Positions 23,186 to 35,879 of a stretch of 64,000 nt of DNA are shown piece by piece; within the stretch, counting starts at the first letter, position 1; every line of letters starts with the position of its first letter. This stretch comes from Marasmius tenuissimus (Eukaryota > Basidiomycota > Agaricomycetes > Agaricales > Marasmiaceae). Below the pieces are notes generated by a model, which saw only the letters and a program-made list of their open reading frames with translations, was not told where the DNA came from and ran no database searches. Location: assembly GCA_029532415.1 (NCBI GenBank), contig JAQOTA010000071.1:248001-312000 (forward strand), in the 5' to 3' direction. The position numbers and the translations under genes were made by a program.

Positions 23186-23868
23186 GTGACCCCTGAGCCC
23201 TCGCGCTACTTACCTTGGTTACTTGGACACGCTGACGGGTAGAACCCCCAATCACGGGCTCAATAGAATCAGCGAGCTTCCGTTTGACGTTTGATAAGAT
23301 TCAGACCTTTCAACGGTGGACACGCGACGGCGTGGTCCCGGAGTTCCCAGTACACACATGTACAACGCTCCCGTGGGCGTCTGATGGAGGCTTGAACAGC
23401 GAAGCGAAGGTATAGCCAGCCTCCAGTACGGCTACAGGTCAAGCTCGATGACAGAGGGCATGAATGCCTGAATGGGTTACCCTGTAAAGATCGAAGTATC
23501 GACGGATGGGCGTCGGAATGCCAGCACGAATCAGATCCTTTTGAAAGCCTCCCCCGGTTCCTTGAAGAGTGCGGTTGAGTGATCATTATTATGACCCTTT
23601 ATGAAGGTGAGCAGATTCGAAGGGCCCCAGTATAGTGCATCCAACAGGAAACATAGACACGACCAATAGCGAGGTGCGACTTTGAGGGAGGAAGGCAAGA
23701 ACGGATCCGAGGGCCGAGGTTTTCGATCTAAACCGTTTTTGGTGTGTCTTTTTTTCACACGCACAGACCAGGTGGTCCTGCGACGAACTTTCCTTTCAAG
23801 GAGTCTCGAACGTTGGTCGAGCCGCGTACAACCACCACTGGACTGTTCACCTCGACACCGTCAAGAGA

Positions 23869-24331
23869 ATGTCGGGATCAACAGCTCAACCTCTCAAGGT
23901 AACGTCGGCAATTCCTGCAAAGTCGACAGAGAGCACCACTGCCGACAACTCATCGCTTACCACCAACAAACCGAAAGGAAATCTTGGGGTGAATCATATT
24001 TCGAGCCCTCACGAGCTCACTGCATTTGTACGTGGCAATTCTTCTCTCGCGTAAATTTATCTCATGTTATCTGCGATTCAGGTCGAGACGCTGCTGGAGC
24101 AGCTTGACACAAAATTCGACGAAATGTCATCCCAGATACTGGAACGAAGTGCGCCCTGTTGTCGCTTGTTCACTGAAATCACAATGTGCTTATCTGTTCC
24201 TAGTGTCGCAAATGTCCACGAGGGTCGATTCCCTTGAGGCCTCAATTCAAGACATCATCAATGGCGACGTGCCTTCTGCTCCTGGCACACCTGGCATCAA
24301 GAGAAGTGATAGTGCGACCCCGTTTTCATGA
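23869..24331 (+). CDS. HSBP1: Heat shock factor-binding protein 1 homologue
   Basis: Small coiled-coil protein of the HSBP1 family, whose members bind the trimeric heat shock factor and dampen its activity. Predicted exons are 23869-24027, 24082-24148 and 24204-24331, giving 117 residues. The core runs from SPHELTAF through VETLLEQLDTKFDEMSSQI to MSTRVDSLEASIQDIINGD, matching the family pattern of heptad-spaced hydrophobics. The extra N-terminal Ser/Thr/Lys-rich 48 residues and C-terminal Pro/Ser tail are fungal-type additions. Both introns have GT-AG ends and keep frame. The 5' end of this gene was copied into the duplication junction at 19151-19197. Confidence 0.85.
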
Positions 24332-24888
24332 ATTGACGAAGCGCGGAAGCCCTGTCGGGAGACCTCTCTAAGTCCCCTTGATATGCCATATTTAACGATA
24401 TCTATACACTCGGACTGTATCACATCGGGCGTCGGAAGGGATTAGTTGTTTATCTGTGTGAGTACCAGCTCTCATGGCTCTCATGGCTACCCTATTTCTG
24501 TCTCTGACGCTTCTCTTCCATCCACACGAATAGATTCAATATATGAAGATGTCAGAGCTCGGAATCACGTCCTTCGGCCGTGAGCTCAAGACCCCATTTC
24601 CTTTGTCCTTCGTCGCGTTCGGCGTCGTTGTTCATTGCTCTATACCCTCTACAACTCCAAGTCATTGCTAGATCGTCTTGAATGTTATACCTATTCTACG
24701 TACCATTGGCAATCTTGAATACCTACTACAACTTTTCTCGAGTTGTGACTACGAAAGTTAGAAACAGACTATAGTTGAAATGATGGCCTGCAGGGTCATA
24801 TGATCGGCGAAGCGTTACCCGCCGGACACTCCGCCAAGTCCCCTTTTCTTTAGACCTCGTTCGCCACCATCTCGCTGGGCATTCTCTA
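24332..24888. other. Intergenic, nothing recognised
   Basis: HSBP1 3' flank and promoter of the next gene. There are no long frames. Confidence 0.5.
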
Positions 24889-26640
24889 ATGACCACGCTG
24901 GCATGGCGCTCCCAAGATCATCTCAGGAGGTTCTTGCCGCCAAATGCCATCCTCGTAGACCACCTTGGACAACAACAAGAAGCATCGACGTCGGAGAAAC
25001 GGAAACGAGCATCACTGGACGATACTTTCGGAGCCGGGCCAAGCTCTATGGGGCCCAGTGGCTCGTATCGCGGAACGGATGCTGCTCAGAGGGATATGAG
25101 TGATGGTAGCACCGAGGCTGCGGAGGAGGAGCCGATGAAAAAGAAAAAGAAGGCAGTCACCGCCAAATCTGTGAGCTGTATTTTGACTCGGTTGCTGTGT
25201 TATTTACTCAACTTGCGGCTCTATCTCAGCCCACTATCTACACCAGCAGTGTGGAGCTATTGAGCGCATTGAGCAATGCTCTAACAGCGAGCCAGGATGT
25301 CGTATTTGCCGGAAGTTATCTCGATTCAAATAACCCCCCAATGTCGGACAAACAGCGAGTTCAGGTGGTGACAAACGACGTCTGGCGTGCGACTGGATAC
25401 AGGTTTACGTGCGTCGCGTCCAAATGAAATTTCATACAGGCAGTCCATATTGAACCATCTATTTTCGTCGGCTTGCAGTGTCAAGGATCATCCGCGCACA
25501 AAAGACGGGCATAAAACACGTTTGTGGTGTTCTCAAGATGAAATGCGCAAACACAAACCGAATGCAAAAGCGCGTGTATCTGCTTCTGGAGAATCTCTTG
25601 CCAAGGCACGATATCCATGTCGAAGTCGCCTGTTCATTTCGTCAAGGGCGTGGAACACAATCGGTCAGAGTCTCGTTACCATTAGACTCCACCACCATTA
25701 CTCTCATGAACCTTACGATGGTGCCGTGAAGGCCAGCGCACCTGTGACAACATGGTCAGGCCCCCCGTCTAACACCCAGCAAGTGGCCTCTGGTACTCAG
25801 GCGTATTCATCATTAATCTCACCGCACCAAGCTGCGTACGAAAACTATGAAGGAGTCAGCAATCGATCATCCCTCACTACGGTCGACCAAGGGGGCAACG
25901 TTGACTGGGATAACATCTCAGATGACGGTCTAGGTCCACCGGCGGGGGATTCAGAATCCGAGGTTGACGAACACCAAGAACTTTCCTACCCCCCTCCACC
26001 TATTCCAACAGCCCCAGTGCTTCCGGCTCCGATCACTCACCTCCATTCCGATCCCGGTCCTCATGTACAACTTCATGCCAATGGGATAGCGACGACTCTG
26101 ACTCCACATTCGCACCCGCCACCTCCACCTCCACACCCTCAATCCCATTCACATCCGGCGCTCCCTCATTCACATTCTCTTCCGACTCATACCCACACAC
26201 ATACCCATTCACAGTCCCTGCCTCAGCCTCAGCCTCAGCCTCATACCCAATCTCTGCCTCAGCTCCAGCCCCAGACCCAGCCGCATCCACAGTCCCAAGC
26301 TCATCCGCATACGCAAACCCAACCTCTGCCCCGTCACCAACCGTCTCATCCACACCCCCTTTTACATCCACCTCCTTCAACCTCCGACCCTCCGGTCCCT
26401 ACCCTGTCGGCCCACGTCTTCCAAGAACGAATGCGTCAACACATTCGCAACATTCGAGAATTCTGTGACGGACTCGAATACCAAGTCCAATTTAACGACT
26501 TTCGGATGCTCGAGGAGCTCGAAAAGGAGGGTGGATCGTTTTTACGCTTTGTTCACACTTGTTTGCATAGGGAGGGACGGTTGGAGGCCCAGTTGCAGCA
26601 TCCTCATCAGAGTGCGGGTTCTGGAATGATGTCGGGATGA
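24889..26640 (+). CDS. WRKY/FLYWCH/GCM1-like zinc-finger protein with His/Pro/Gln-rich tract
   Basis: Predicted exons are 24889-25170, 25230-25408 and 25479-26640; both joins keep frame and yield about 540 residues. The N-terminus has a lysine-rich nuclear-localisation-like run (25135-25155). The exon 2-3 junction creates a domain with RFTVKDHPRTKDGHKTRLWC, YPCRSRL and HHHYSHEPY. This spacing of two Cys and two His recalls the WRKY/GCM1/FLYWCH zinc-finger superfamily, mostly DNA-binding or transposase-derived. Residues from about 26000 to 26390 form a low-complexity His/Pro/Gln/Ser tract, including alternating HT pairs. The C-terminus returns to an ordered helical segment (FQERMRQHIRNIREFC). 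It is a likely transcription regulator; the superfamily call is from motif shape. Confidence 0.6.
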
Positions 26641-28995
26641 GAAAGGGTGAATGTTACTGTATGGGTGGTTTTTTTGGGGATCGACGTGGTTATTGGCTAT
26701 CTACCAGTATACACTGCGCACCCGAAGTGTTTCTTGACTACCCCTCAATGGACAATTGGACTTTTTACCGGGGATGTACCGGCCTGTATTCTTTGTTCGG
26801 TCGTTGTGTGGCTCTGGCCCAGTCTGAGAAAGCACTGTACGCACTGAAGTCTTTGACTAGTCGATGGATCATTCTTGTCACTTGTCACTTGCCGATGAGC
26901 CACTCGGTCATTGCCTATTAGGTTCCCGGGGGCAATCAGTCGTTACACATAAGGTGCGCGGAGCCCCCCTTGGTTGGTAGCCAAGTTGTCGGTCGCAGCC
27001 AACTTGTCGGTTTTGTCGCACCCAAGGGAGCATCTGTGATCCAGAATCACGAAATGACTGGGGAGAACGCCACACGCTTTGACCATACGTCTAATTATAA
27101 AAACAAGTGGGAACGAGAAGTCCGAGTCGTTCTTTTACGGTCTACAGACCCAGAAAAGTAACGGATCGGCAACTTGACGTCGCGGTCACTCAATGAAATG
27201 TCGGGAATCGGGACGGAGGTTTTGGAGTAGTCTGTGGGTGGCCAACCCGTTTCGCATCCGAGCGATTCTAGTAGGAGAAGATAGTTAGGCGGCGTAGAGC
27301 TAGAGAGTAGCGCTTCCGCTGATACCGAGTGACGAAGGGAATGAGCCCCAGCACGCTACTGCGCGGGGGCTTCACGTTTGACTTTTACTCAAGTCATCTT
27401 GCTAGAACAAACTACTAGGCAATCGGTCATACAACCTTCATGAAACCTGTTAAGTACCTGATGTGCATTCAATGTGATAGGAAGGGTCTCTTTGAATGAC
27501 CTAGTCCATTCAGACTGGTGATATGGGCCAAACTTGGGTTGAACTCGGCGATATTTTTTGAGCCAGTCGACTGAGACTTTCGGACTAGCTTGACTCCTGA
27601 ACGTCGTCGATCATGAAGATTGGAGAAACGGGCCCAGATTTCGGACTCCTACTGGCACTTGTAGTTATTAAAAGGGGCTGTGAACCTATGTGAACAGGGA
27701 AAACACTCGACGGGACCTAACTCAGCAGCTAACTCTGACTCGCCCACAGCGACCCTGGCACTCCGGCACAGCCTTCTGCGGAAAGCGCCGGACAAGCGCG
27801 GGAAGCTGTAGGCGCGTATGTGTCCATTCACAAGCCCTTAGCCAACCCCCATCTCACCATCATCTTCAATTCAGTTCCCCTTCTGGTTCGACTTTCTACC
27901 CACGGTCTTGACCTCTAGAGCTGATATATGCAGCTATTAATGAGATCCTCTGGTGTCTGCGACGAGTTTCGGTGTTCAAGCCTTCAATATACGAGAGAGC
28001 CTTACCCTCAACGAGTGTCCCACAAACGTCGAAAGTTTGACCATTACGGATAGAAGAAGATCAAAATGTCAGAATAAGGGCGATAAATCTCCTCCAAAGA
28101 TCCTCGGGCTTTGGAAAGGAGGTGTGTGGCTCTTGTTTGTGGTTCAGGATACCTATTATTGATTTTTTCTCTTTGGTGTTCGACTGCCCAGTTTGACAAC
28201 AGCAACTCGCCCACCCTTTGCGACGACTCAGGACTTCAGACTAACTTATCTCGAGTGTCACTCCGATTTTGGCAATGGGTCATGACCTCCTTCTCACCGC
28301 AGCCTTCCCCGGTTTCGTTAGGAGATCCACAAACTTGGGGCTCAATCCCCGCGGAAAGTGAACAGCATTTTCGACGTTGATGAAATGTTTTTCCTTCGGC
28401 ATGCAATCTGGAATGCTGAGAGGTGGCGCTTTCCCATTTCTCGACTGTGGGATGGTACCTGATTCTACTCCCGTGTAGACCATTCCACGTCGTTTCATGG
28501 GATTTTGATGTCACATTCCACCCTATTCGGAAGTTCGTCACTCCTTACTTACGCACAATCTCGCCAGTCTCGATTTCAGTGTTCGCATATTGTACTTGCG
28601 CACTGGCAACTGGCACTTGGCTTCCGAGACTAACTTTTGATGGATTTCCTCGATGCCTACTATGAAATTCATTGCTCTGTCGACCTCGAAGTAAGTTTAA
28701 CTCTAAGGTATTGTCCAAGGTGTTCTGATCTGTTGACCGATAGGAGTAGTCTTTGCAGGAAGCGTTGAGTAGCCTGTCCGTCCAACGCCGGAGTACAGGC
28801 CCTTACTTCTCTGCTATCCCATCGAAGAACCCGTGTCCGGAGATCAAGGGGGAACTGATCCTTTGAAGATGGCGCGAGACCCCTGTGATATGAACCAACC
28901 AACCCCGATGGCCTCCTTTCCCTTTTGCTAACGTTATGATTCGTCTCGTCTCGAAGCGTTTGACTCGGAGTGGCGACCAAAGATGGAAAGCCAAG
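26641..28995. other. Long gene-poor stretch
   Basis: About 2.3 kb with only short frames and no recognised domain, repeat or RNA gene. The frames around 27690-28160 and 28111-28380 have no homology I recognise. Confidence 0.45.
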
Positions 28996-30113
28996 ATGCT
29001 CGCGATTCTTCTCCTGCTCTACCGACTAGCATCGTCTCAAGCTCAAGTCTCCAGTAATATCGTTTCATTGTTCTCGAAACGAAACGATAGCTATACAGGT
29101 CTCCCCTCTTTACGTCGTATGTCCTTCAAGTATGCTCAATGATTTCCTCATGCAGGTAGCTCTGCACCTCCTTGTCTCCTCCAAGGGTTCGATCACCCGT
29201 GAGTTTTCCAACAGAGACTGAACGTCGGCGTTCTCGCTGATCTAGTTCTTATAGCTGTTACCTATGATTCGGGACCCCCGATTCGACGGACGATACCGTA
29301 GGAACATATGTCTTTCCCAAACGTGGAGTAACTTATTTGCACGTATTCTTGCAGCATTCGTATCGTTGTTGTTCCTTCCGTGTGTGATTCTTATCTCACG
29401 ACTTCCTTCGTTTCAGTGTCCACGATTGGGCCCAGTTGCCCGGCCTTCGGCCCCCCGAAGGAAAACACAAATTAGGGAAGAACAGAATAAGCGCACCTTC
29501 TTCCAGCTACCTACTTTCCTCATTCGCGACCTGCTGGCTATGCCATTCTCACGACAGCCAGCACTTTGTGCTCTGGACGCGACCGTTCTTGGCGGGGATC
29601 TCGGTAGCAATGTAATTCTCCTCGAAAATGCAGCCGGCATTTGTGGCTAATGTGCCAGGAGTCGCAAACGTCTGCAACGGGCCCCCCGCGGCTTTTATGA
29701 TTCACTGTTCGTCTTTTTTTTGTGTTTTTCCTTTTATCTTTATGTTCCATGGCTCAATAATTCTAAGTCTCTTCGCTGTGCTCTGTGGTAGATCCCACCG
29801 GCGGCGTTAGACTGTTTTATGAGGTCGGTAATCGTACCCATATTTTCCTGAGGCCTCTCCTAACTTCAAGGCGCGAACAGTACAACCTTTGTGAACTTGC
29901 TCAAGTGGTTTCGGAAGTCCGTGAACTATAACGGCAAACTCAAAGTATACGTCCCTGCCCGCCGCTCTCAACCCTGTCTCTCTAAACTTGTACGGTTAAG
30001 GCATTAGCATCATACTCCCTCGGAAAGCATGTTTCATACAACTGCATCGACGAAGGAATTGGGAATGAAGATCCCGAGATAGTCGGACGGGGTGTCGCCT
30101 GTATTGTGGTGTG
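28996..30113 (+). CDS. Possible multi-exon secreted/membrane protein, unidentified
   Basis: An ATG at about 28996 starts a hydrophobic leader (MLAILLLLYRLASSQAQ), a good signal peptide. Short coding-like pieces separated by plausible GT-AG introns follow: APPCLLQGF near 29165, VTYDSGPPIRRTIP near 29260-29300, DPTGGVRLFYEV near 29793-29825, FVNLLKWFRKSVNYNGKLK near 29890-29946, and YNCIDEGIGNEDPEIVG near 30037-30090. Whether these are one gene or two, or a pseudogene, cannot be settled, and the middle part (29400-29780) has no clear frame. Confidence 0.35.
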
Positions 30114-30292
30114 AGTTTCTAAAATGATCTCTCGCTTTCGTGGTCACGACAACTGCTCAATGCATTGTGGCAACAAGCAATTCATCATGAGTCGCACAAA
30201 AATTCAAGCCTATATTGAACGTATCGAAAATAGATAGTAAAGAAATGTATGGCAAAGACTAAATACGTGAGTTCCCATTACCATCAGTCAGT

Positions 30293-32014
30293 CTATTCGG
30301 GGTGATTGTCAGAGTTCTGCAGAACAAGCAGATAGGATCGCAACTCACCTGAGGTTGAAGAGTAAGTTGAGTCGTTAAAGGTTTGCAGCGATGGTCCGGG
30401 TGAGAACGGTGCCTGAGGTGCAGTATCCAGACTACTGGAGCTCTCCGTCGCCGAGGACCATCCACCAGAATACGAGTATCCCTCCGAGCCGAACGGGAGG
30501 GAAGACGACCCGTAGGATCTACCACTGTGTATCGTGCGAGGGCTTTCTTTCTGGTCAGATGCGTTTTCACCGTGCATAAGCCAAGGCAACCTATGAGTAC
30601 CGACGCCGACTTCTCTGTTGCTGCGACCAGCATATCTGCCAAACGAAGAATCGTGCTCTCGTAGGGCGACTGCATTTTGATATGGATGGTGGCTGCTTCG
30701 GACTCGGGTCTGTCTATCCAATGCCAGGTCCGAGCTTGAGTCGTAAGTCGAGTCATTCTGCCAGCTCCTCCCTGAATGCACTTGAGGTGACCAAGAATCT
30801 GCGGACGATAGGGACTCGCGGCGGGACGTTCCAGATGCGGAGGATAGCCACGTGTTGTCCTGGCGGAGAGGCGTAGGTACCCGAAGTGCATCTATTCCGC
30901 CTGGCCACCTCTCTGGAACGTTGCTTCGAGTCGGATAGCTGACGGAAGAGCCGGTATTACTGACGGGATATAACGGGTTCCCTGAAAATGAGGAGTCCAC
31001 GGGAGAGTGACCCATCGACGAAGCTGATGAATGGGAATGGGTAGGACTTGGATAGGTTTGTTCCTCGCTCCGAACACTGTCTTGATCTTCTTGTTCAGCC
31101 CTAGCGACAGCTTTTTATTCAATGCTCTTTGAAAACAAGACTCCTATGCTTACACGAGTCTTGGCCTTCCATCGGGACCAATTTCGACCTTTGGAGGGAC
31201 GCGGAAGTTCGTGAGGCGGAATATGTGCGGAGGCATGTAGAGACCCATGATATCAGGGCGAGACGAGGGCCTCTGTTTCTTATGGTCAGAAAAATTCTCC
31301 TCGCTGTATTTTACACTCACTTTCAGTTTTCCGGCTCTGATGTCTTCCGAGGTGTAGTACGAAATCAGATGTAAGTCGGAGCCGTCGATAGTGACCGTTA
31401 TTGTCTACAATATCGAGACGATAGATGAGGCGAAAGATTGAAGTGGCAACGGAGGAGAGCGACCGTCACCTTCTTAATGAGCCCGCCGGGTTTGAAAGTC
31501 CCTTGATCGCTACCACCCGAGGAGCCCTTATAGCCCCCGGACAGTCCAGGGGAGTTCCTCTGAATGCTGAGGGCGCGGGAGTCGTCGCTGGGATAAGTCT
31601 TCTTCTGATTGCCTCCCCGACTACTGGCACGTTCGTTGATCTCACGGTAGACCTGCGGAACCCGTAAGTGTCGTGCTTCCCTCCGTCATGGATTACTGAA
31701 ACCTTACTAGGAAGTTACCAACGATGCGAGACGGCGACCACAATAATCCATCTTGTCAACGTCGTGAGCTCTATGCTTTGGAACCCAATAGAGATCGGCT
31801 CACCGGTCCATCTTTTGATTCCGCTTTCGTCGACGCTAAAGATGAAGACAGCACCACTTTTGATCATGGACCGTCGTTCAGTGTCGTTCAGTCGACGAGT
31901 GATTCGGGGAACGACACCCTGTCTGGCAGCATGAATGAGTCGCAGAGCGTTCTCTGTTGTTTCTACATATCCGTGAAAAGGCGGGACATCTGGGGAAGAG
32001 GAGGTACTCGTCAT
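30293..32014 (-). CDS. WOPR (Gti1/Pac2) family transcription factor
   Basis: Belongs to the fungal WOPR family (Wor1, Ryp1, Sge1, Gti1/Pac2), DNA-binding regulators of morphological switching and effector genes. Predicted exons on the minus strand are 32014-31804, 31751-31708, 31652-31470, 31404-31321, 31272-31154 and 31100-30293. Box A has ENALRLIHAARQGVVPRI, the family SGAVFIFSVDESGIKRWTDG and WSPSRIVGNFLVYRE. Box B has LIKKTITVTIDGSDLHLISYY and FRVPPKVEIGPDG. The conserved threonine/lysine residues of the two boxes are in place and all joins keep phase. The C-terminal half is Ser/Gly/Tyr-rich, typical of an activation region. A 32-nt CAG|GTGAGT...CTGCAG segment close to the stop could be a very short intron. 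Confidence 0.9.
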
Positions 32015-34611
32015 TTCTGCTCGGTGCGCCTAAGTTTGAGGTTGTTGGACAATCGAGAGGTTGTGGGCGAGAGTTTAGAGAGGCGAGCTGAGCTTGCCTT
32101 TATTATCCGCTGACCGTAGTCCTGTCGGAAACCTTGCATAATCAACTACCAATCTGGTACGGATCGATGGTTTATTGGGCCGGGAGGATTTCATGGAGTG
32201 GAAGCTGGGTTTGACCTGGATAGGGTTTCCAGGGGATCACGTCAAAAGGAAGCCGCCGAGGCTCGCCTGGCATTAAATTGGACGCCGCCACCTGCACAGG
32301 TACCTTCCGAAGAACCCTTCTTCCATTTGGTCTACTGTACTTGGGTTGTTTACGAACATCACGAGTGCGAGTCGTCGTGGACGGCAAATTTGAAGTCCTC
32401 TGATACCGCGATGCCTTTGGTCCTAACTTGGATTTGGAATTATTTTCACTGTCGATTATATTTCAAGTATCATATCCTCCCTACACTCGTCAGTCTATCA
32501 CGAAGAAATCCCCTGCCTTCTGTTAGCTCCTCGATGTACGGAATGCAGTTTTCCACGATAATCAAGTGGAAAGCTTCAGCAGCCAGGGCCTCATCAACTG
32601 TCGACAGCTAACCTAGCAACAGCCAATGACAAAATCAAGGACATGTAAAGAAATGTACCGCGACGTCAACCATACGATGCAAGCTAAAAAACGGCATGAG
32701 TGACGGTGACTTGCCTCCAATTATGTACTAGTGATCTCCCACTAGTTCCTAAAACATACCAAAAATTGAGTGACTCTGTGACTTTTACGACGATGCCCCC
32801 CTTTCACGCCGACAATTATTTGCCTGCAGTCCGCCACACGAGTCCAGACATCTTTTATTATATCTCAAGGTCCAGAAAAGACAAAGGACAGCTACTCTCT
32901 CGAGTGGCGTAGATCTTTGAGCATGCTGACCACACCTCCGATGCGTCCGCCCAAATGTCGAATTGGCGGTATAAACCACCTACAGAAGTCGGATCCCAGG
33001 CGAGGCCTGGTAGGCGAATGATCTTCCCAAAGCGTTGGGGGCGGAGAAGTCGAACACTTGTTTATTTCGTTCTGTCAAAAACCAATAAAAGATCCTTCCC
33101 TACGAGAAATGGGGTTGCTTTCTATTATCACCACGGTTCTAAGCTATGCGCATGTGAACTTTGGATGGGAGAACCTGAAGAACTGCGTCAGATCGAAGTT
33201 GCGTTCATTTCGACGTTCTCACACGTATAATTTTATGTAGATCGAGATCTCACGCAAATGACCAGAGCCCCGGAGGAGCATACCCGCTACAGACGAACGG
33301 GAAGGATGGGCCCAGTGAGTCTTGTCCAATACGAGTCTCATATCACTAGAATGCCACTCGAAAGAGCGCGCTCGGCACCAACTGCTTCGCCGGGCATGAT
33401 GAGAAGCCTGATTCGTGGGAGTTGACGACTGTAGTGAAAGAGATAGCGCGGTATAGCGCCCCGTATCACTAGAAGATGCAGCCCGAAGAAGACCACCAAC
33501 GTCGTTCCAAAAGCTCTGGCCTCCCTAACCCAAGCGTTTAACATTTCTGGTCAGTGGAGACGGGGCGATCGATGAATCTCAACCAACGCTCTCACCACCA
33601 GGCAAACGTAGTATTGTACGATGCCACCCCTCCAGATAAACGGGACCAATTGAAGTTGTCGTGGAGCTGGGCTGATGTTCGATAACATGCCGCTGCTAGC
33701 AAGTTTATTGCCATGTCGTTCGAACGATTCCTGGCCTTCCCCGCGGTAGAATTGCGAGTCCCAGAGAAGGCTGTAGGCCAGGAGTCACCGGTGTGGAGTG
33801 GTAAGTTGCAATCAGTGGCCTACTTTTTTTCACTGCGGGTACTGTGAGGCTTGGAGTAGTGGGGGTAGGCCGGGTTGAAAGAAGAGGAGAGAGCTGTAGA
33901 ATTGCAGGAGTCTTCGAGCGTCCTAAGGGAAAAACTAGATGAGCGACTACATTTCTGGAGCGAAAACCCTGCTCAGCATCTATCGTTCTCGGGGTGCGAC
34001 TCGCCGGTCGCCCCGACTTGCGTCCGACGTCTCTAGCTTTTTGGCATTTCCCCGCGGAAAAGTACATTTCAAATCAAATAAGACGAAAAGCAAGCTCGAG
34101 GGTCCAGATTACCATCCCAAGAGGATCCAAACTCTCAGTGCTCATCGACAACAAGAAACAAAGCACCAGCGAGGTACGAGGGGGAGGCGACAACCTGGGC
34201 TACAGGTTTCGACCAGCCACACCATCAAAGTAGAACGCTTTGGTAGTGCCGGAAATTGGTCGGATTCCGTATTTGGCAAAAAGTATCCAATGGTTTGTTC
34301 GTTGACCCAGGGCTAGTAATTGTTGCGATATCGATTGGATCAGATCTCTACTGGTGCACCGGTTGTATGAGTGTTCTCCTTCGTGACATCACGTTGATAT
34401 CTGGTTATCGTTCATTCATCAAAGTTGTACTCAGAACAAGGTTTTGAACTTGCAGCTTGTGGTGAACGAAGATCGAATAAGCTCCGACAAATCTGATTAG
34501 GACTAGAGCTGGCGTTACATCGGAGCACAGAGCCTGTGGCCCGAAGGGTTTTGATAATCATGGATCTTCAGTTGGGTCCCAATCCGTCACGAGTCCTGAC
34601 AATACGGGGAG
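32015..34611. other. Long upstream region of the WOPR gene
   Basis: About 2.6 kb between the WOPR start and the aldo-keto reductase stop, with no confident gene. A minus-strand piece at about 32480-32610 (EALAAEAFHLIIVENCIPYIEEL) looks coding and may be a gene remnant. A plus-strand leader at 33713 has a short frame and a possible intron but no recognised family. Long regulatory leaders are known for WOPR genes such as WOR1; that this is one is inference. Confidence 0.4.
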
Positions 34612-35879
34612 TTAATCAGCGGCAACAAGAACACGATACACGGGCACAGGCACACCTTCATCTAGTGCATCTAGTTGAGCAATCTCTTGATCGTCCAGTT
34701 CAAAGTCGAATATTTTTGTGTTCGAGACTATTCGTTTCTTCGACGAAGATTTCGGGATCGCCACATAACCCTGACATCGCACACTCGCGCATGAGAAGAC
34801 AGAAGATCAAGCAAAACACTGATTACGCACCTTCTGTAAAGAATACTTGAGCAATACCTGTGCGGGCTCTTTTTTGTATTTCAACGACAGTCTCACAATC
34901 TCGGGATGGTCGAACCGAAGACCGCGAACTAGCGGTGCCCATGCCTGATGAGGTTTGATCAGCCTGGCTCATCGGAAAGCATCGAATTTCGAGAGACCTC
35001 GAGAACAATCTCGTGTTTTCTACTCAATGAAACAATGTCTTTTCGGGTTTGGAACGGGTGAAGGTCGATCTATATATGTTAATCAACGAGAAGTTTACAG
35101 CCCATGGGAGGTTCATAGATAGGTGTAGAACTCACCTGGTGAACATCCGGAAGGCGTAAGCCAGAATCGATCAGCTCCTGCATGTGCCGAACACCGAAGG
35201 TACTAATTCCGATGCTCTTGAGTTTTCCAGATTCTTGGAAATCGCATATGGCACGCCAGCTATCCAGACGCGCCTGAGGCCCCCCAATTGGACCATGAAT
35301 CAGGTAAAGATCGATATATCCTAGCCCACACAGTTCAAGCGACTTTTCGATAGACCGTTTGACGGCATCATATCCGTTGTTGTATTTCAGTTTCGTGGTG
35401 TAGAATACGGCCGAACGTGGGATGTCAGCCTGTTTGCAGAAGTCGAGAATAGCTCGCCCGCATTCGCGCTCGTTCTCATACCATTCGGCAGAATCCTTTG
35501 TGTTTCGGTATTCGGAACGATCGATGAGTTCTTATTGCATTTTATCAGGACCTAGAGCTCACAATATGGCGATAACCCGCCTTGATCAACAGTAAAACAC
35601 GAGTTTCATACAGGATGAAAATTGCTCACATACCTCGAGGGCCCACATAACAGCCTGGTAGGCTTCATCTCCATCCAATTCATATGTTCCTTATCGATGT
35701 ATTAGATGCAAGTCTAATTGAAGCATCGACGACCGAAGAACAGCCTCGAATCATACCAAATCCCAAGACCGGAATTTCCTGGTTGTTCCGTAGCTAGTAG
35801 TGGTCACAAACTGGGGATTTCTGTATGAAGTTTGGACAAGTACCTTGATTTTCGAATCGGTCGCTGTTGGATTCTTCAT
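34612..35879 (-). CDS. Aldo-keto reductase
   Basis: NAD(P)H-dependent aldo-keto reductase that reduces aldehydes and ketones in the cytosol. Seven or so exons join in frame. They run from MKNPTATDSKIK (ATG at 35879), through EIPVLGFGTYELDGDEAYQ, AGYRHIDSAEWYENE, FYTTKLKYNNGYD, IDLYLIHGP, SIGISTFG, EAWAPLVRGLRFDHP and GYVAIPKSSSKKRI to the stop at 34612. The catalytic tetrad is visible: Asp in RHIDSAEW, Tyr in EWYENE, Lys in TTKLK and His in LIHGP. The IPKSS cofactor loop is present. Length, about 300 residues, is normal for the family. Confidence 0.88.

Larger units (their letters stand above)
19198..23890. repeat. Segmental duplication unit B
   Basis: Direct tandem counterpart of unit A without the transposon: esterase 3' relic, GH76 copy 3, non-coding flank, and HSBP1 upstream and first exon. 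The two units are clearly diverged but colinear. Confidence 0.85.

Noticed and set aside
25951..26380. Minus-strand Glu/Ala/Gly-rich frames
   Set aside because: They are the complement of the His/Pro/Gln low-complexity tract and have no independent support.
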